From contig JAEVYT010000005.1 in NCBI GenBank assembly GCA_023392615.1, forward strand, positions 1 to 64,000: a stretch of DNA of 64,000 bases, in the 5' to 3' direction. Under the pieces are notes generated by a model that was given only the letters and a program-made list of their open reading frames with translations, did no database searches and was not told where the DNA came from. The position numbers and the translations under genes are program-made. Position 1 is the first letter of the stretch, and the number at the start of each line of letters is the position of its first letter. Source of the DNA: Bacillota bacterium. Lineage in GTDB: Bacteria > Bacillota > Clostridia > Lachnospirales > Lachnospiraceae. Positions 17,061 to 26,044 of the stretch are shown here, one piece after another.

Positions 17061-17273
17061 GAAGAATAAAAATGCGAACCCTCTGGTGAGCAACTTTTAT
17101 TCTTCTGAAGCCTTGCCATCTTTTTTGGGCAAGGCTTTTCCCGTGTATCCGCGAAGCTGTTGAACCATAATAATTGGACTATGCAAGAAAAAGCATGAGC
17201 CCACTGGCGAAATATCTTATTCTTGCGACGTCAAACTGCTTATAGTTTGACGTTTCGATTACCCGTTATCCGC
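17061..17273 (+). repeat. Tandem hairpin units ending in copies of the tRNA-Gly 3' end
   Basis: Two paired hairpin units (17061-17135 and 17184-17252) each combine a long stem with an apical NCC-CNCT-GGN motif and a second terminator-like stem. Each is followed by a copy of the tRNA-Gly 3' end: CCCGTGTATCCGC at 17140-17152 and TTCGATTACCCGTTATCCGC at 17254-17273 (19 of the 20 positions matched by the tRNA end, with one inserted base). A third, more decayed unit follows to about 17380. No protein is encoded. These may be att-site remnants or tandem small RNAs. Confidence 0.6.
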
Positions 17274-17575
17274 GTACTGTTTTAACTGTAAGAATTGGGA
17301 ATCGTAAAAAAGAAACGTATATTTAATAGCGAGTTTTATTTATTCTTGTTATGTAAATACGTTTTTTTATTTGCTTTTACTGTTTTCCATAATTTACTTT
17401 AAAGTCATTAAAAATAATACTGGGAGATCTCAAGGAGACTTTATTATGATTTATACGCATTTTATTTTATTACGAATAGAAAAATGTAATGTTTTGTAAT
17501 ATAATAACAATAAAGTGTTATTGAGATTTTATTACGCAATCTTATTTCTAATGATAACATTAGGGGGGTAATATA
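17274..17575 (+). promoter_or_regulatory. Upstream region of the 1115-residue defense gene
   Basis: A degenerate third repeat unit runs to about 17380, with a hairpin AAACGTAT...AAATACGTTTTTTT. The remainder to 17575 is very AT-rich and must carry the promoter of the large gene. I cannot pick a single promoter. Confidence 0.35.
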
Positions 17576-20500
17576 ATGTATACTAAGCTGATTGACGAAT
17601 TAAATATCGAACAAGAAAATACAGATTTTAAAAACAAAGCTATAGCCTTTGAAAAACAAGTTGGCTTTCCTTATCATGACTTGCAACCGAGAGATTTCGA
17701 AAGATTAATCTATTGTATATTCAAACAAGAGATTTATAATAATGAAATCTTAAAAGAGAGATATGATAATATACAATTAATGCAAGGTGTCGGAGAAAGA
17801 GGACGAGATTGTATTTTGTTAAAAGCGGGTTCGAATGTAGGTGTTATTCAATGTAAAAGATATAGGAATAATATGGATAAATCTGAGGTTGGCAAGGAGA
17901 TTATAAAATTCTTACTGTATTATACTCAAGATATTAACTTGATTACAAATCTAGATTTATTTGTTTATAACATAATAGTCACATACGGGTTTAGTGAAAA
18001 AGCCTTAGATTTTATAAATTCACTAACTGATAAGACTTATAATGTTACAGAAATTGATGATTGGGCTAAAGGAATTATAAATAATACGGAAAGCTTAAAA
18101 TCAATAGTATATGATGATGTAAAAGCAAAAATATATGAAGCTTTAGATAAGATTACATTTGAAAAAATGACTCCAAATGACATTGACTTATTAATTGAAA
18201 AATATCAAGAAATTAAAGTTTTATTTTTTGATTTTAAAGTTGTAATTGATAGTAATCATTTTGAAAAGTTATTGATAGAGAGGGAAGCAGAAAAGGCTGA
18301 ATTATTATATAATTCTAGTAAATTAGAAATATTATTACAACAGAAAAGTGAGCATCTATACTTAAAGTTACAAGATACGAAAAAGGTAGTGCAGCAATTA
18401 ATTGATGAATACAGTGCAAATTTTTTCTTGTATAGTAATCACACAAAAAAACACAGCAAGAATATGAGTAAAATACTTGGAGATAAATTAATAGATTCTA
18501 CAGAAGCTTCAAGATTGAGCGAAACAGACCTATATATATTAACAACTGCTTCATATCTCCATGATATTGGAGTTTGTATGCCAAATGAGGCTATTCATGA
18601 CATATATAATAAATATAAAAATAGTAATATAATATTTAATAATCTAGTATTAGAAACATATATTCGGAACAATCATCCCCGTTTGTCTTATGATTATATA
18701 GTCACGAATTGGAAAAAGTTAAATTTGCTGAGTGAATGGACCGAAGCAATAGCAATGGTTGCTGGTATAAATGTTAATATAGATATTTTCGATTATGATT
18801 ATTTTGCGTATGATTCTGATGGAGGGAGAACAAAAGTATGTATTCCATATTTAAGTGCATTAATTCAATTAGCTGATATGATTGATGTAGAAAATCTTAA
18901 TTCTAATTATTTACTCTCTGATTATGATGATATTGATGGATATAGATTTAGCAGAAAACTATGGGATGAAACAAATTACTGTATTACTTGTAAAGCCTAT
19001 GAGAACAGGTTGTTATTTACTGGCAAATGTAATGATCAATTGCTTTATATTTCTCTAAATCGTCATATTCAAGAATTTAGGCAGAAGCTTGAGACATTAA
19101 ATTCTAAAATACAAAAATATAGACCCGAATTAAAATTTAGCATATCATTTATTGAAGATAATATAAATTCATCCTTTAGCGAAAAAATTGGATTTTCTAT
19201 GGATCATAATAGAGTCGCAGAAATGTTTATTGGCGATAATATTTATGATGATAAGTATATTGCAATCAGAGAAGTCATACAAAACTCTATCGACTCATGT
19301 AATTTAAAGCGAAGCATGAATCCCCTTTATCTTCCTGAAATTATACTTGAACTAAATGGCGTGGAGTTAATTGTAAAAGATAATGGATTGGGAATGAACG
19401 AATACATAATTAAAAATTATTTTTCGGCATTATGCAGATCATACTATAAAGATAATAATTTAGATTCAATAGGACAATTTGGTATCGGGGTGTTTTCATA
19501 CTTTATGTTATGTAATAATTTCACTGTAGAAACAAAAGCTGAACATTCTAATCCAATAAAATTTAAAGCTTTTAAAAATTTAAAATCTTACTTTTACTTT
19601 TATCATAATTTTATATCACAAATAAACGAAGGTACTATAACCACTTTACATTTACGAGAAGATATCATTAATGATTTAACATTTGAATTATTATTATCAA
19701 TAGTTAGAGATTTTTTTAGATTTCTCGACATTAATATTATTATAATATGTGGTGATAAGTATCAAAAATTAGAAAAAGAGAAGTTAATTTTAGATATAGA
19801 AAAAGAGCTAATACATAAAATAAAATTAGAAGCAAGAGGTCAATTATCTGATTATAAGTTTTTGGAAGCATATATAAATAACAATGAATACGAAGGAATA
19901 TGTGGTGTTATATTTATGAACACTAAATTATGTGAGTATTTTCCTTTTTTTGTCAATGGAATATTTAATGGTCTTTATAAGCCAACCATTCTTTTATGCC
20001 AAAAGGGAGTACGTATAGTTCACGATAACTATTGGATTAACAATCGTATTTTTAGTAATAATTTGGTAATAAAAATTAATTTCAAAAAGAAATTAAAAAT
20101 AAATATAAATAGAAATAGTTTCAATGATATTTCTTTGATTAATATTGTGTATCAATTTGAAAAGATAATTCTAAATAAATTCTTTCAAAGTATTGAAGTA
20201 CTTAACCCCACTATTAAATGTGAGATCCTTGATGAATTTACTAACCATTACCTCAATCTATACCATTTTCCATATAAAGACTTTGAGGAATTGTTGCTTT
20301 ACAATATTCATCTCTTAGTGTATGCAAAAGAACATACTGGATATATGTTGATATCTGAACTTATTCATAACAACGATACTTTTATATTTATTGGTGGCGA
20401 GGAGATAGATCCAGATATAATAAAAACATCTTTACCTACTAATGATCTTCCTATTGCTTATATAAAAAATAACCACTTATCTATGTTTTGCTATAATTTA

Positions 20501-20923
20501 TTTAAATCACTAAAGTTCGAGTTAATATTAAGCAAATATGAGAATGGAAATATTATTATTAATACAAAAAACAGAAGAGAATATAGTTCTTTTATTAATA
20601 CTGATATACCTTTTGATAATAAATTGTTATTTAGCGTTGTTAATACCGTTTACTTAAAGGAGGTTTTTTACAATAGCAATCACCCATTTATCCGAACATT
20701 AATTTTGAATTCAAAACAAATAGAAACTAATATGCAACTAAAAAATAAAATTCATAATTTCTTCGGTTTTATAGGAAATGTATATAGTAATTACTCTCCA
20801 ACTAAGATTAGTTTAGTTGCAACTAATAAATATTTAAATGAGGTTGTTAGTGAATTTGGAGATATCATTGAATTAACTGAATTTGATTTTCCAGAGGCGT
20901 ATAGGAAAATGATTATACAATAA
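17576..20923 (+). CDS. Mrr-nuclease/HD/GHKL-ATPase fusion, predicted defense protein
   Basis: This 1115-residue protein joins three enzyme-like parts. Residues 30-130 resemble an Mrr/PD-(D/E)XK nuclease: GERGRDCILLKAGS then VIQCKRY supplies the Asp and the QxK. Around residues 300-510 is an HD phosphohydrolase-like domain (YLHDIG near 328, NHPRLSYDY later, LIQLADMIDVENL). From about residue 540 is an Hsp90-type GHKL ATPase: EVIQNSIDSC (near 565), VKDNGLGMN (near 602) and IGQFGIGVFSYF (near 633), followed by some 400 residues that are not recognised. AGGGGGG lies before the ATG. The gene is more AT-rich than its surroundings and lies beside the tRNA and a Thoeris-like pair. I infer anti-phage defense; no exact system name can be given. 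Confidence 0.75.
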   Translation: MYTKLIDELNIEQENTDFKNKAIAFEKQVGFPYHDLQPRDFERLIYCIFKQEIYNNEILKERYDNIQLMQGVGERGRDCILLKAGSNVGVIQCKRYRNNMDKSEVGKEIIKFLLYYTQDINLITNLDLFVYNIIVTYGFSEKALDFINSLTDKTYNVTEIDDWAKGIINNTESLKSIVYDDVKAKIYEALDKITFEKMTPNDIDLLIEKYQEIKVLFFDFKVVIDSNHFEKLLIEREAEKAELLYNSSKLEILLQQKSEHLYLKLQDTKKVVQQLIDEYSANFFLYSNHTKKHSKNMSKILGDKLIDSTEASRLSETDLYILTTASYLHDIGVCMPNEAIHDIYNKYKNSNIIFNNLVLETYIRNNHPRLSYDYIVTNWKKLNLLSEWTEAIAMVAGINVNIDIFDYDYFAYDSDGGRTKVCIPYLSALIQLADMIDVENLNSNYLLSDYDDIDGYRFSRKLWDETNYCITCKAYENRLLFTGKCNDQLLYISLNRHIQEFRQKLETLNSKIQKYRPELKFSISFIEDNINSSFSEKIGFSMDHNRVAEMFIGDNIYDDKYIAIREVIQNSIDSCNLKRSMNPLYLPEIILELNGVELIVKDNGLGMNEYIIKNYFSALCRSYYKDNNLDSIGQFGIGVFSYFMLCNNFTVETKAEHSNPIKFKAFKNLKSYFYFYHNFISQINEGTITTLHLREDIINDLTFELLLSIVRDFFRFLDINIIIICGDKYQKLEKEKLILDIEKELIHKIKLEARGQLSDYKFLEAYINNNEYEGICGVIFMNTKLCEYFPFFVNGIFNGLYKPTILLCQKGVRIVHDNYWINNRIFSNNLVIKINFKKKLKININRNSFNDISLINIVYQFEKIILNKFFQSIEVLNPTIKCEILDEFTNHYLNLYHFPYKDFEELLLYNIHLLVYAKEHTGYMLISELIHNNDTFIFIGGEEIDPDIIKTSLPTNDLPIAYIKNNHLSMFCYNLFKSLKFELILSKYENGNIIINTKNRREYSSFINTDIPFDNKLLFSVVNTVYLKEVFYNSNHPFIRTLILNSKQIETNMQLKNKIHNFFGFIGNVYSNYSPTKISLVATNKYLNEVVSEFGDIIELTEFDFPEAYRKMIIQ

Positions 20924-21134
20924 AAGTATATTCTTTCTGAACAAGAAGTAACTAGAATATTAAAGTCCGTTAAGTTAAAGACATTAAGCAATAAAATAAT
21001 AAACGAAAACAGTACAGATAACAATGCATCCCTATAGATATAAATTTGTAAATAGGCCTAAGAAAATAAATCTTAGGCCATTCATATACCCATACCACTC
21101 AATAATAAGGTAATTATTAAAGAAAGATACTTTC
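20924..21134. other. Convergent gap between large gene and TIR pseudogene
   Basis: This 211-bp AT-rich gap holds no gene. An imperfect inverted repeat TAGGCCTAAGAAAA...TCTTAGGCCA near 21053-21080 could act as a terminator for the two converging genes. Confidence 0.4.
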
Positions 21135-21709
21135 TTAAATTCTCAACTTAGTAGACTCCATTAAATACACTCTTCTTGGCTGTAATGGTTTTCCGTTTGT
21201 TAAATGTTCTCCATTTACATAAAAACGTGTGATTGCATCAAAAATGCAGTCTTTATCAAAATCGATATGTATATCCTCTATGTAAGCATTGTTAATACGT
21301 TCGTTCGGCAAGAGCCTTTGGCCATAAATTGTTGAGAGTATCAATATCCAATATTGCTGAGTATCTGGGGTAATCGATTATTAATGGTATCTTGTATGTA
21401 TCTATAGCTTGTTCTATTTCATAAAAAAGAACGCTTCCGGTATATCGGGTATCTTTTGTGAGAATAACTAGCAAGTTTTTAGATGCCCTAATCCCGTTCT
21501 TGAATGCGCGAATATAATGTCGCCTGTGAACTTGTATCCCTCACGGAATATTTTTTCTCATGACTGTTGGTTAACGAAATTCAATATTTTTGTTTAATTC
21601 CATGCTTGAATTGTAGAATAATACCCGAAATCTGACTTGGTGAATCAGTTTCCTCTAATCTATCAAAAGCAACATAAGTTCCTGTCCTGTTTGCCATATA
21701 ATTCGCCAT
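21135..21709 (-). pseudogene. Decayed TIR-like gene with several frameshifts
   Basis: From an ATG at 21709 a TIR-like protein of about 190 residues can be pieced together only by changing frame at least four times. Readable fragments are MANRTGTYVAFDRLEETD, NSHEKKYSVRDTSSQATL, SKNLLVILTKDTRYTG, YEIEQAIDTYKIPLIIDY and NAYIEDIHIDFDKDCIFDAI. One lesion is a clean 4-base tandem repeat (GAAC on the minus strand, 21299-21306) that moves the frame within the ALAER segment; another is an extra G in the QER segment. It is therefore a former second TIR protein beside the intact thsB. Such TIR proteins are sensors in Thoeris systems. The family name is inferred. Confidence 0.7.
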
Positions 21710-21751
21710 AATTATTATATAAGAAAATGGATATTAGTAACTTCTATAACC

Positions 21752-22261
21752 TTACGTCCCAAGTGCTTTTTTTACAGATTGATAATCCCAATACCTTGTA
21801 CTATTGTCAATGTATTGCATGGCAGTATGAGTTCCTTTATCTTTTACTGAATCAAGACACTTTGTTTTATCAACCTTAGCAGCATTGTATAGAACAACAA
21901 TTTTCAAACCGTCACGAACAGCCTTGTCACACTCATACTCAATAAAGCTTTTGTTACTGACACTAAATCCTTTGCTACAAATACCATTTTTATATTTAGA
22001 GCAGTAATTGCATTCCCCAGCACGACGGGTCTTTGTATCATTTCCTACTATAAGAATAAATGTTTTGGAAATATCCATTCTAGTTGCAAGTGACGATTTG
22101 ATACTACAGTTTAAGCTATTATCATTTGACTGGGTAATATCATGCGCATCATTAAACGACATCCCCCAGTGTTTACTATCATTCCATATGTGAAGTTGAT
22201 CAATTGCGTTTTTGTCTCCTGTCCAATCTCCTGCAATATAAGTTTTTGTCCTGTATGTCAT
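21752..22261 (-). CDS. thsB: Thoeris-like TIR protein ThsB
   Basis: This 169-residue protein is a TIR-like enzyme related to the MTH538/DUF1863 group. It begins with KTYIAGDWTGDKNAIDQLHIW, has TFILIVGNDTKTRRAGE after the central helix, and SFIEYECDKAV carries a possible catalytic glutamate. A cysteine cluster (CNYC...C) sits in an insert and may bind zinc. In Thoeris systems ThsB detects phage and makes an ADP-ribose-based signal from NAD+. The start is 2 bp after the stop of thsA; the AGGAG ribosome site lies inside the thsA 3' end, so the two are translated together. A pseudogene of a second TIR protein follows. Confidence 0.75.
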   Translation of the reverse strand: MTYRTKTYIAGDWTGDKNAIDQLHIWNDSKHWGMSFNDAHDITQSNDNSLNCSIKSSLATRMDISKTFILIVGNDTKTRRAGECNYCSKYKNGICSKGFSVSNKSFIEYECDKAVRDGLKIVVLYNAAKVDKTKCLDSVKDKGTHTAMQYIDNSTRYWDYQSVKKALGT

Positions 22262-22263
22262 AT

Positions 22264-23091
22264 CTATTTAACTCCTTTCAATTCATATAAGTTTATTCCT
22301 TTTACAATCTCTTCTGTGAGCAGTATCGTTATTGGCTGGTTAATATGAACTTGGCTTGTCCTCAAAGTACACATAATGCACTTCAAAAGTTCCATATTAG
22401 ACTTTTCAGCCCAGTCGTCAAATCTTGTAATTCCTGAACCTATTAGCGGAAGAGTTATAGGTTTATTAGCGTATGTACGACTTATCTCTTGCCACATTAC
22501 CCTAAGGCATTGTTCATATTTTGCACGAGTTGTATGGACCTCGTTCTGCTCGTTAATAGGGTTGAATGCTAATAACATGTAATCTTGATATGTCTTTATG
22601 CGTCCTAGCGGATATATCCAATGCTCACCATTTTTTGACCGCTTAAACAAGGTGCATTTTTCATCATTAACGGAAAAAATAATTTGTTGAAACTCTTCAA
22701 ATTTTTCATCTCCAATATATTTTTCTATAAAAATACCATTAAGAGAATTCTTATTTATAACAATATCGTCAACTTGGGTGTCATACCTTTCATCAAATGG
22801 TATCAACTTCCATCCATTACATTTGAACAAATCCCCTTGTTTGATTGTAACCTGAATTCCACGAATAGAAAGAGTAATGCTCTTTTTCGAATAAGTATAT
22901 TTAAATATGAGAATACCTATTGTAAGAAAACAATAAGCCAAGATAATCATCAATAAGCGACCCCACCATTTTTGTATACACGTAAGCGATATTACTGATA
23001 CACTCATAATAGTTTCTATCACAGCAAGTAAAGTAAAAGCAAGAGTCGCACTGTCCTTCCATAATTTAGGGCTTTTAAAAAGTATATTCAT
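22264..23091 (-). CDS. thsA: Type II Thoeris-like effector ThsA (membrane + macro domain)
   Basis: This protein of about 275 residues has two membrane helices at the N-terminus (ATLAFTLLAVIETIMSVSVI and LLMIILAYCFLTIGILIF) and a C-terminal macro-like domain from about residue 90. The macro text is visible as IKQGDLFKCNGWKLIPF, MLLAFNPINEQNEVHTTRAK and ITLPLIGSGITRF. This layout fits the type II ThsA effector (DUF6430-type macro), which binds the signal from a TIR partner and then damages the membrane. The start at 23091 has GAGGGAG at the right distance; an upstream in-frame start lacks one. It is encoded just ahead of thsB. Confidence 0.75.
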   Translation of the reverse strand: MNILFKSPKLWKDSATLAFTLLAVIETIMSVSVISLTCIQKWWGRLLMIILAYCFLTIGILIFKYTYSKKSITLSIRGIQVTIKQGDLFKCNGWKLIPFDERYDTQVDDIVINKNSLNGIFIEKYIGDEKFEEFQQIIFSVNDEKCTLFKRSKNGEHWIYPLGRIKTYQDYMLLAFNPINEQNEVHTTRAKYEQCLRVMWQEISRTYANKPITLPLIGSGITRFDDWAEKSNMELLKCIMCTLRTSQVHINQPITILLTEEIVKGINLYELKGVK

Positions 23092-23325
23092 GCTTATTCT
23101 CCCTCGTTTATTGGCATAAACTATCATAAGTGTTCATTTTAATTTAATACAAATTTGTGATACTTAACATATTATTTAATCTCCGAGATATTCACAAATA
23201 ATAATCCGTTTGTCATTATTAATGTTTTTGCCACTGTAACCCACTTAGCTTATGTATCATCTTGGGTATGCCTAGAACATCCTCTTACCTAATTTCATTA
23301 TATTAGATTTTCACAATAATGTTCT

Positions 23326-24135
23326 TTATGGATTTTCTTGTATAACTTCATCAATAAGCTCATTTTCATAATTTTCCATACATTTGACATAACAAGTGTT
23401 TATATAGCTTCTAGGTGCCATTCCTTCTAGTTCCTTAAATACCTCTTGTAATTTCAATCCATCCTTAACCATTATATGTATTAATCGATCTGTATCTTCT
23501 CTTGAAAGAATCCTTTTGTTTCTTGTTTCACTAAAAAATGGCTTCTGATTATGTTCTATAAATCTTATACGTCTATCAAGTCCTCTTGATATAGAGAGCA
23601 GCTCATTGAGAATATCATTATTATTCCTTTTTTCAATTGTCGTAGTAATAGGAGTTTTATCAATAATCTCATTAAATTGAGTTTCAAATTGAGGCCAATA
23701 AGTTTCAAATACTTTCTCAAGTATCTTTTCTTTTAGTGCTTTTTCACCTAACGCACTATTTAAAGTTCGAACAAGACTCCATAATCCTTCTTTGTCTGGC
23801 AATGTATGATTGAACTGAGCTAATGGATCTTCAATTTCTGTTGGTGATAAATCAATAAGAAAAGTACATACTCTATTAGAACTCAATCCCTTTGCTAAAG
23901 CTCCTGCCTCAAATAAAATCCACGGCTTTTCTTTATTATCTTGAGTTAAACATATTACACCAATAGCTGCATCTTTTAGTTGATCATTGATTTCAGAAAA
24001 CCAAAATGATCCTCTATCAATATCTTTGCTTGACATCCAAGGATCAATTGCTTGTAGAACACACTGTAACCAATCATCCAATAATTCCCCTACCGATTTA
24101 CTTCTTTCACCGGACCAACTTATAAATACTTTCAT
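23326..24135 (-). CDS. TIR-domain protein
   Basis: This 269-residue protein begins with a TIR_2 domain: MKVFISWSGERSKSVGELL, PWMSSKDIDRGSFW, IGVICLTQDN and WILFEAGALAKGL, whose Glu in LFEAGAL is at the usual catalytic place. The remaining 110 residues form a helical tail that is not recognised. Such proteins degrade NAD+ or make cyclic signals in bacterial defense. It is separated from thsA by about 230 bp on the same strand and has its own upstream region, so it may be a separate system. The AT-rich composition matches the rest of the island. Confidence 0.75.
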   Translation of the reverse strand: MKVFISWSGERSKSVGELLDDWLQCVLQAIDPWMSSKDIDRGSFWFSEINDQLKDAAIGVICLTQDNKEKPWILFEAGALAKGLSSNRVCTFLIDLSPTEIEDPLAQFNHTLPDKEGLWSLVRTLNSALGEKALKEKILEKVFETYWPQFETQFNEIIDKTPITTTIEKRNNNDILNELLSISRGLDRRIRFIEHNQKPFFSETRNKRILSREDTDRLIHIMVKDGLKLQEVFKELEGMAPRSYINTCYVKCMENYENELIDEVIQENP

Positions 24136-24837
24136 CTTTTCACCTCTTATTATTTTTATTAATTATAATTAAACAGTTAATGCTAGCTAATGTCTTAGGT
24201 CTTTAATACCTCCGCACTTTTAAAAAAGTTTCTTGCATGCAAATATTACAACCATATTTTACAATGTTTTTTAGCAGAATAATAAAGTATAAAACAATAG
24301 AAATCTATCGACAAATATTATTATCCTATAATTAAGCAATCAAACATCTGTTATGATAATAAACAGTTATAAATAATAAATTCTCTACCATTAGAATATT
24401 ATCATCGATGTCCACATCCTTATCATCTGATAAGAATTAAATAGTACTCTTAGGAATTTCCCACCTATTAGTTTACCCCTACCCGTGTGCAAAAAAGACA
24501 TACAATAACGTTTTTGCTACTGCATGCCCTTTTAATTGTGATACATATAAGTGCGTCAGTAAGTACAAAAGTATGTCTTTGTAATTATATGATATATTCT
24601 ACTATATTCTGTAAATATATGCAAACGTTTATCCCCACCTGATTTTTTGTCCATAATGACTTATTAAACTTATTAAACATCAATCATAAATATGAGTTAT
24701 ACAATGATTGACTACTTTTTCCTCCCTCTCCTCTCCTCCCCCCTCTTTTCCACGTTACTCTAGCAAAATCCCACACTCCATGATATAATGACACTACTCA
24801 TGGACAATATGCATTAATCGTGAAGGGTGTGGTTTCG
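24136..24837. other. Island right edge and pucR upstream region
   Basis: This 700-bp gap contains the upstream region of the TIR gene (minus strand), a long imperfect hairpin at 24494-24580, a polypyrimidine run at 24720-24752 and a -10 TATAAT at about 24782-24787 for pucR. I found no copy of the tRNA-Gly 3' end here, so the right boundary of the island is not marked. No gene is seen. Confidence 0.4.
24494..24580. repeat. Long imperfect hairpin in the pucR upstream region
   Basis: The outer arms AAAGACATAC (24494-24503) and GTATGTCTTT (24571-24580) are perfect inverted copies. Inner segments such as TACTG and CAGTA also pair, giving a hairpin about 87 bp long. It could be a small RNA, a terminator or another of the palindromic elements in this genome. 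Confidence 0.5.
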
Positions 24838-26022
24838 TTGATTCAGCTCAGAGATTTGTATGATAATCTGCGTAATAAAGAAAACATTAATATGGAACTA
24901 TTAGCCGGAATCGGTGGATTACGTAATATCGTTCGGTGGATGCATACCGTTGAGAGTGATGAGTATGTGTGCTTTCTCGAGGGGTATGAATTAGTTGTGA
25001 TCACCGGCGTGGCGTTAAAGAACGAAGGTGAGCTGATCAAATTAATTATGCAGCTGCATGAGCACAAAGCCAGCGGCGCGATCATCAACGTCGGTCATTA
25101 CATAGAGAGCATCCCTGCTGCCCTCATCGAGTATTGTAATAATAATGATTTTCCGTTATTTATTGTTCCCTGGGAAGTGTACATGGCGCACATCATCAAA
25201 ATCTTCTCGGAACAGCTTCTGAAAGAACAGACGCAGAAGATAGAATTCGTAACCGCGATGAAGAATGCGGTATACTATCACGAACGGATGAATGAATATG
25301 TACCGGCACTTGAGAATCAGGGGCTACATGCTGATTGGCCCTACTGTATCGCCAATATAGAGATCTCCGGTAAAAACGGCATTGATCTATCGGACAAGAT
25401 ATTTAATAAAATCGAACTAACCATACAAAATCACCTTATGTGGAAAGTTTTTAAGAATTCAACCATGCAATTTCGAAATGGCAATGAAATCATCATCCTC
25501 TTTGCAAAGATTGATGATATCTCTTGTTATTCCTTGCTGGTATCTGCGATACAGACAATCCCTTCTGAGATCTTAGACCAGATTAATTATTATGTCGGGA
25601 TTGGAAGACAGGCCAAAACCATGCAATGCATTTATAAATCCTATAACATCGCAAAGAAAATAATTCGCTTGAACAAAAAAAGATCCGCGATTAATACAAT
25701 CGACTACTTCAACAATCTGGGAGAGTTAAAATTATTTTTACCAATTGATGATTTTGATGTGCTTGAGGAATATTATAAGGATATTCTTCAACCACTTGTG
25801 AAATTTGATGAGACCAATAACACCGGATACATTGAGTTTCTTAAGATATATTTTGATAACGGTGCCAGTGTGAAAGCGACCGCCGAGAAGCTGTTTATGC
25901 ACCGTAATAGCATTAATTACAAGTTGCGTAAGATTGAAGATATTCTGGATGGAAGTCTATCCGATTTTAATAGAAGAATGCGAATAACCATCGCATTACA
26001 AATACGAGATCTGCTGAAATAG
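24838..26022 (+). CDS. PucR-family transcriptional regulator
   Basis: This regulator of about 394 residues has an N-terminal PucR sensor domain (RDLYDNL..., residues 5-120), a middle GGDEF-like region and a C-terminal HTH_30 domain (GASVKATAEKLFMHRNSINY then KLRKIEDIL). PucR proteins often control purine, amine or sulfonate use genes and act as activators. I choose the TTG at 24838 because AGGGTG precedes it at 8 nt; a GTG 6 codons earlier has no ribosome site. It is followed by a terminator overlapping its stop codon and then the aminotransferase operon, so it probably controls taurine use. Confidence 0.8.
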   Translation: MIQLRDLYDNLRNKENINMELLAGIGGLRNIVRWMHTVESDEYVCFLEGYELVVITGVALKNEGELIKLIMQLHEHKASGAIINVGHYIESIPAALIEYCNNNDFPLFIVPWEVYMAHIIKIFSEQLLKEQTQKIEFVTAMKNAVYYHERMNEYVPALENQGLHADWPYCIANIEISGKNGIDLSDKIFNKIELTIQNHLMWKVFKNSTMQFRNGNEIIILFAKIDDISCYSLLVSAIQTIPSEILDQINYYVGIGRQAKTMQCIYKSYNIAKKIIRLNKKRSAINTIDYFNNLGELKLFLPIDDFDVLEEYYKDILQPLVKFDETNNTGYIEFLKIYFDNGASVKATAEKLFMHRNSINYKLRKIEDILDGSLSDFNRRMRITIALQIRDLLK

Positions 26023-26036
26023 GCAGATCTTTTTTT
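26007..26036 (+). terminator. Terminator overlapping the pucR stop codon
   Basis: The arms AGATCTGC (26007-26014) and GCAGATCT (26023-26030) are followed by seven Ts. The stop codon at 26020-26022 lies inside the loop, so the regulator transcript ends right at its own stop. Confidence 0.85.
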
Positions 26037-26044
26037 ATACCATT

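Noticed and set aside
17061..17135. Hammerhead-like ribozyme (CTGGTGAG resembles CTGATGAG)
   Set aside because: The conserved parts are in the wrong order and no GAAA strand or cleavage triplet fits, so the likeness is by chance.
24136..24837. Possible right end (attR) of the island with a tRNA-Gly repeat
   Set aside because: I looked for CCCGTTATCCGC-like sequence on both strands in this gap and found none, so no boundary is claimed.
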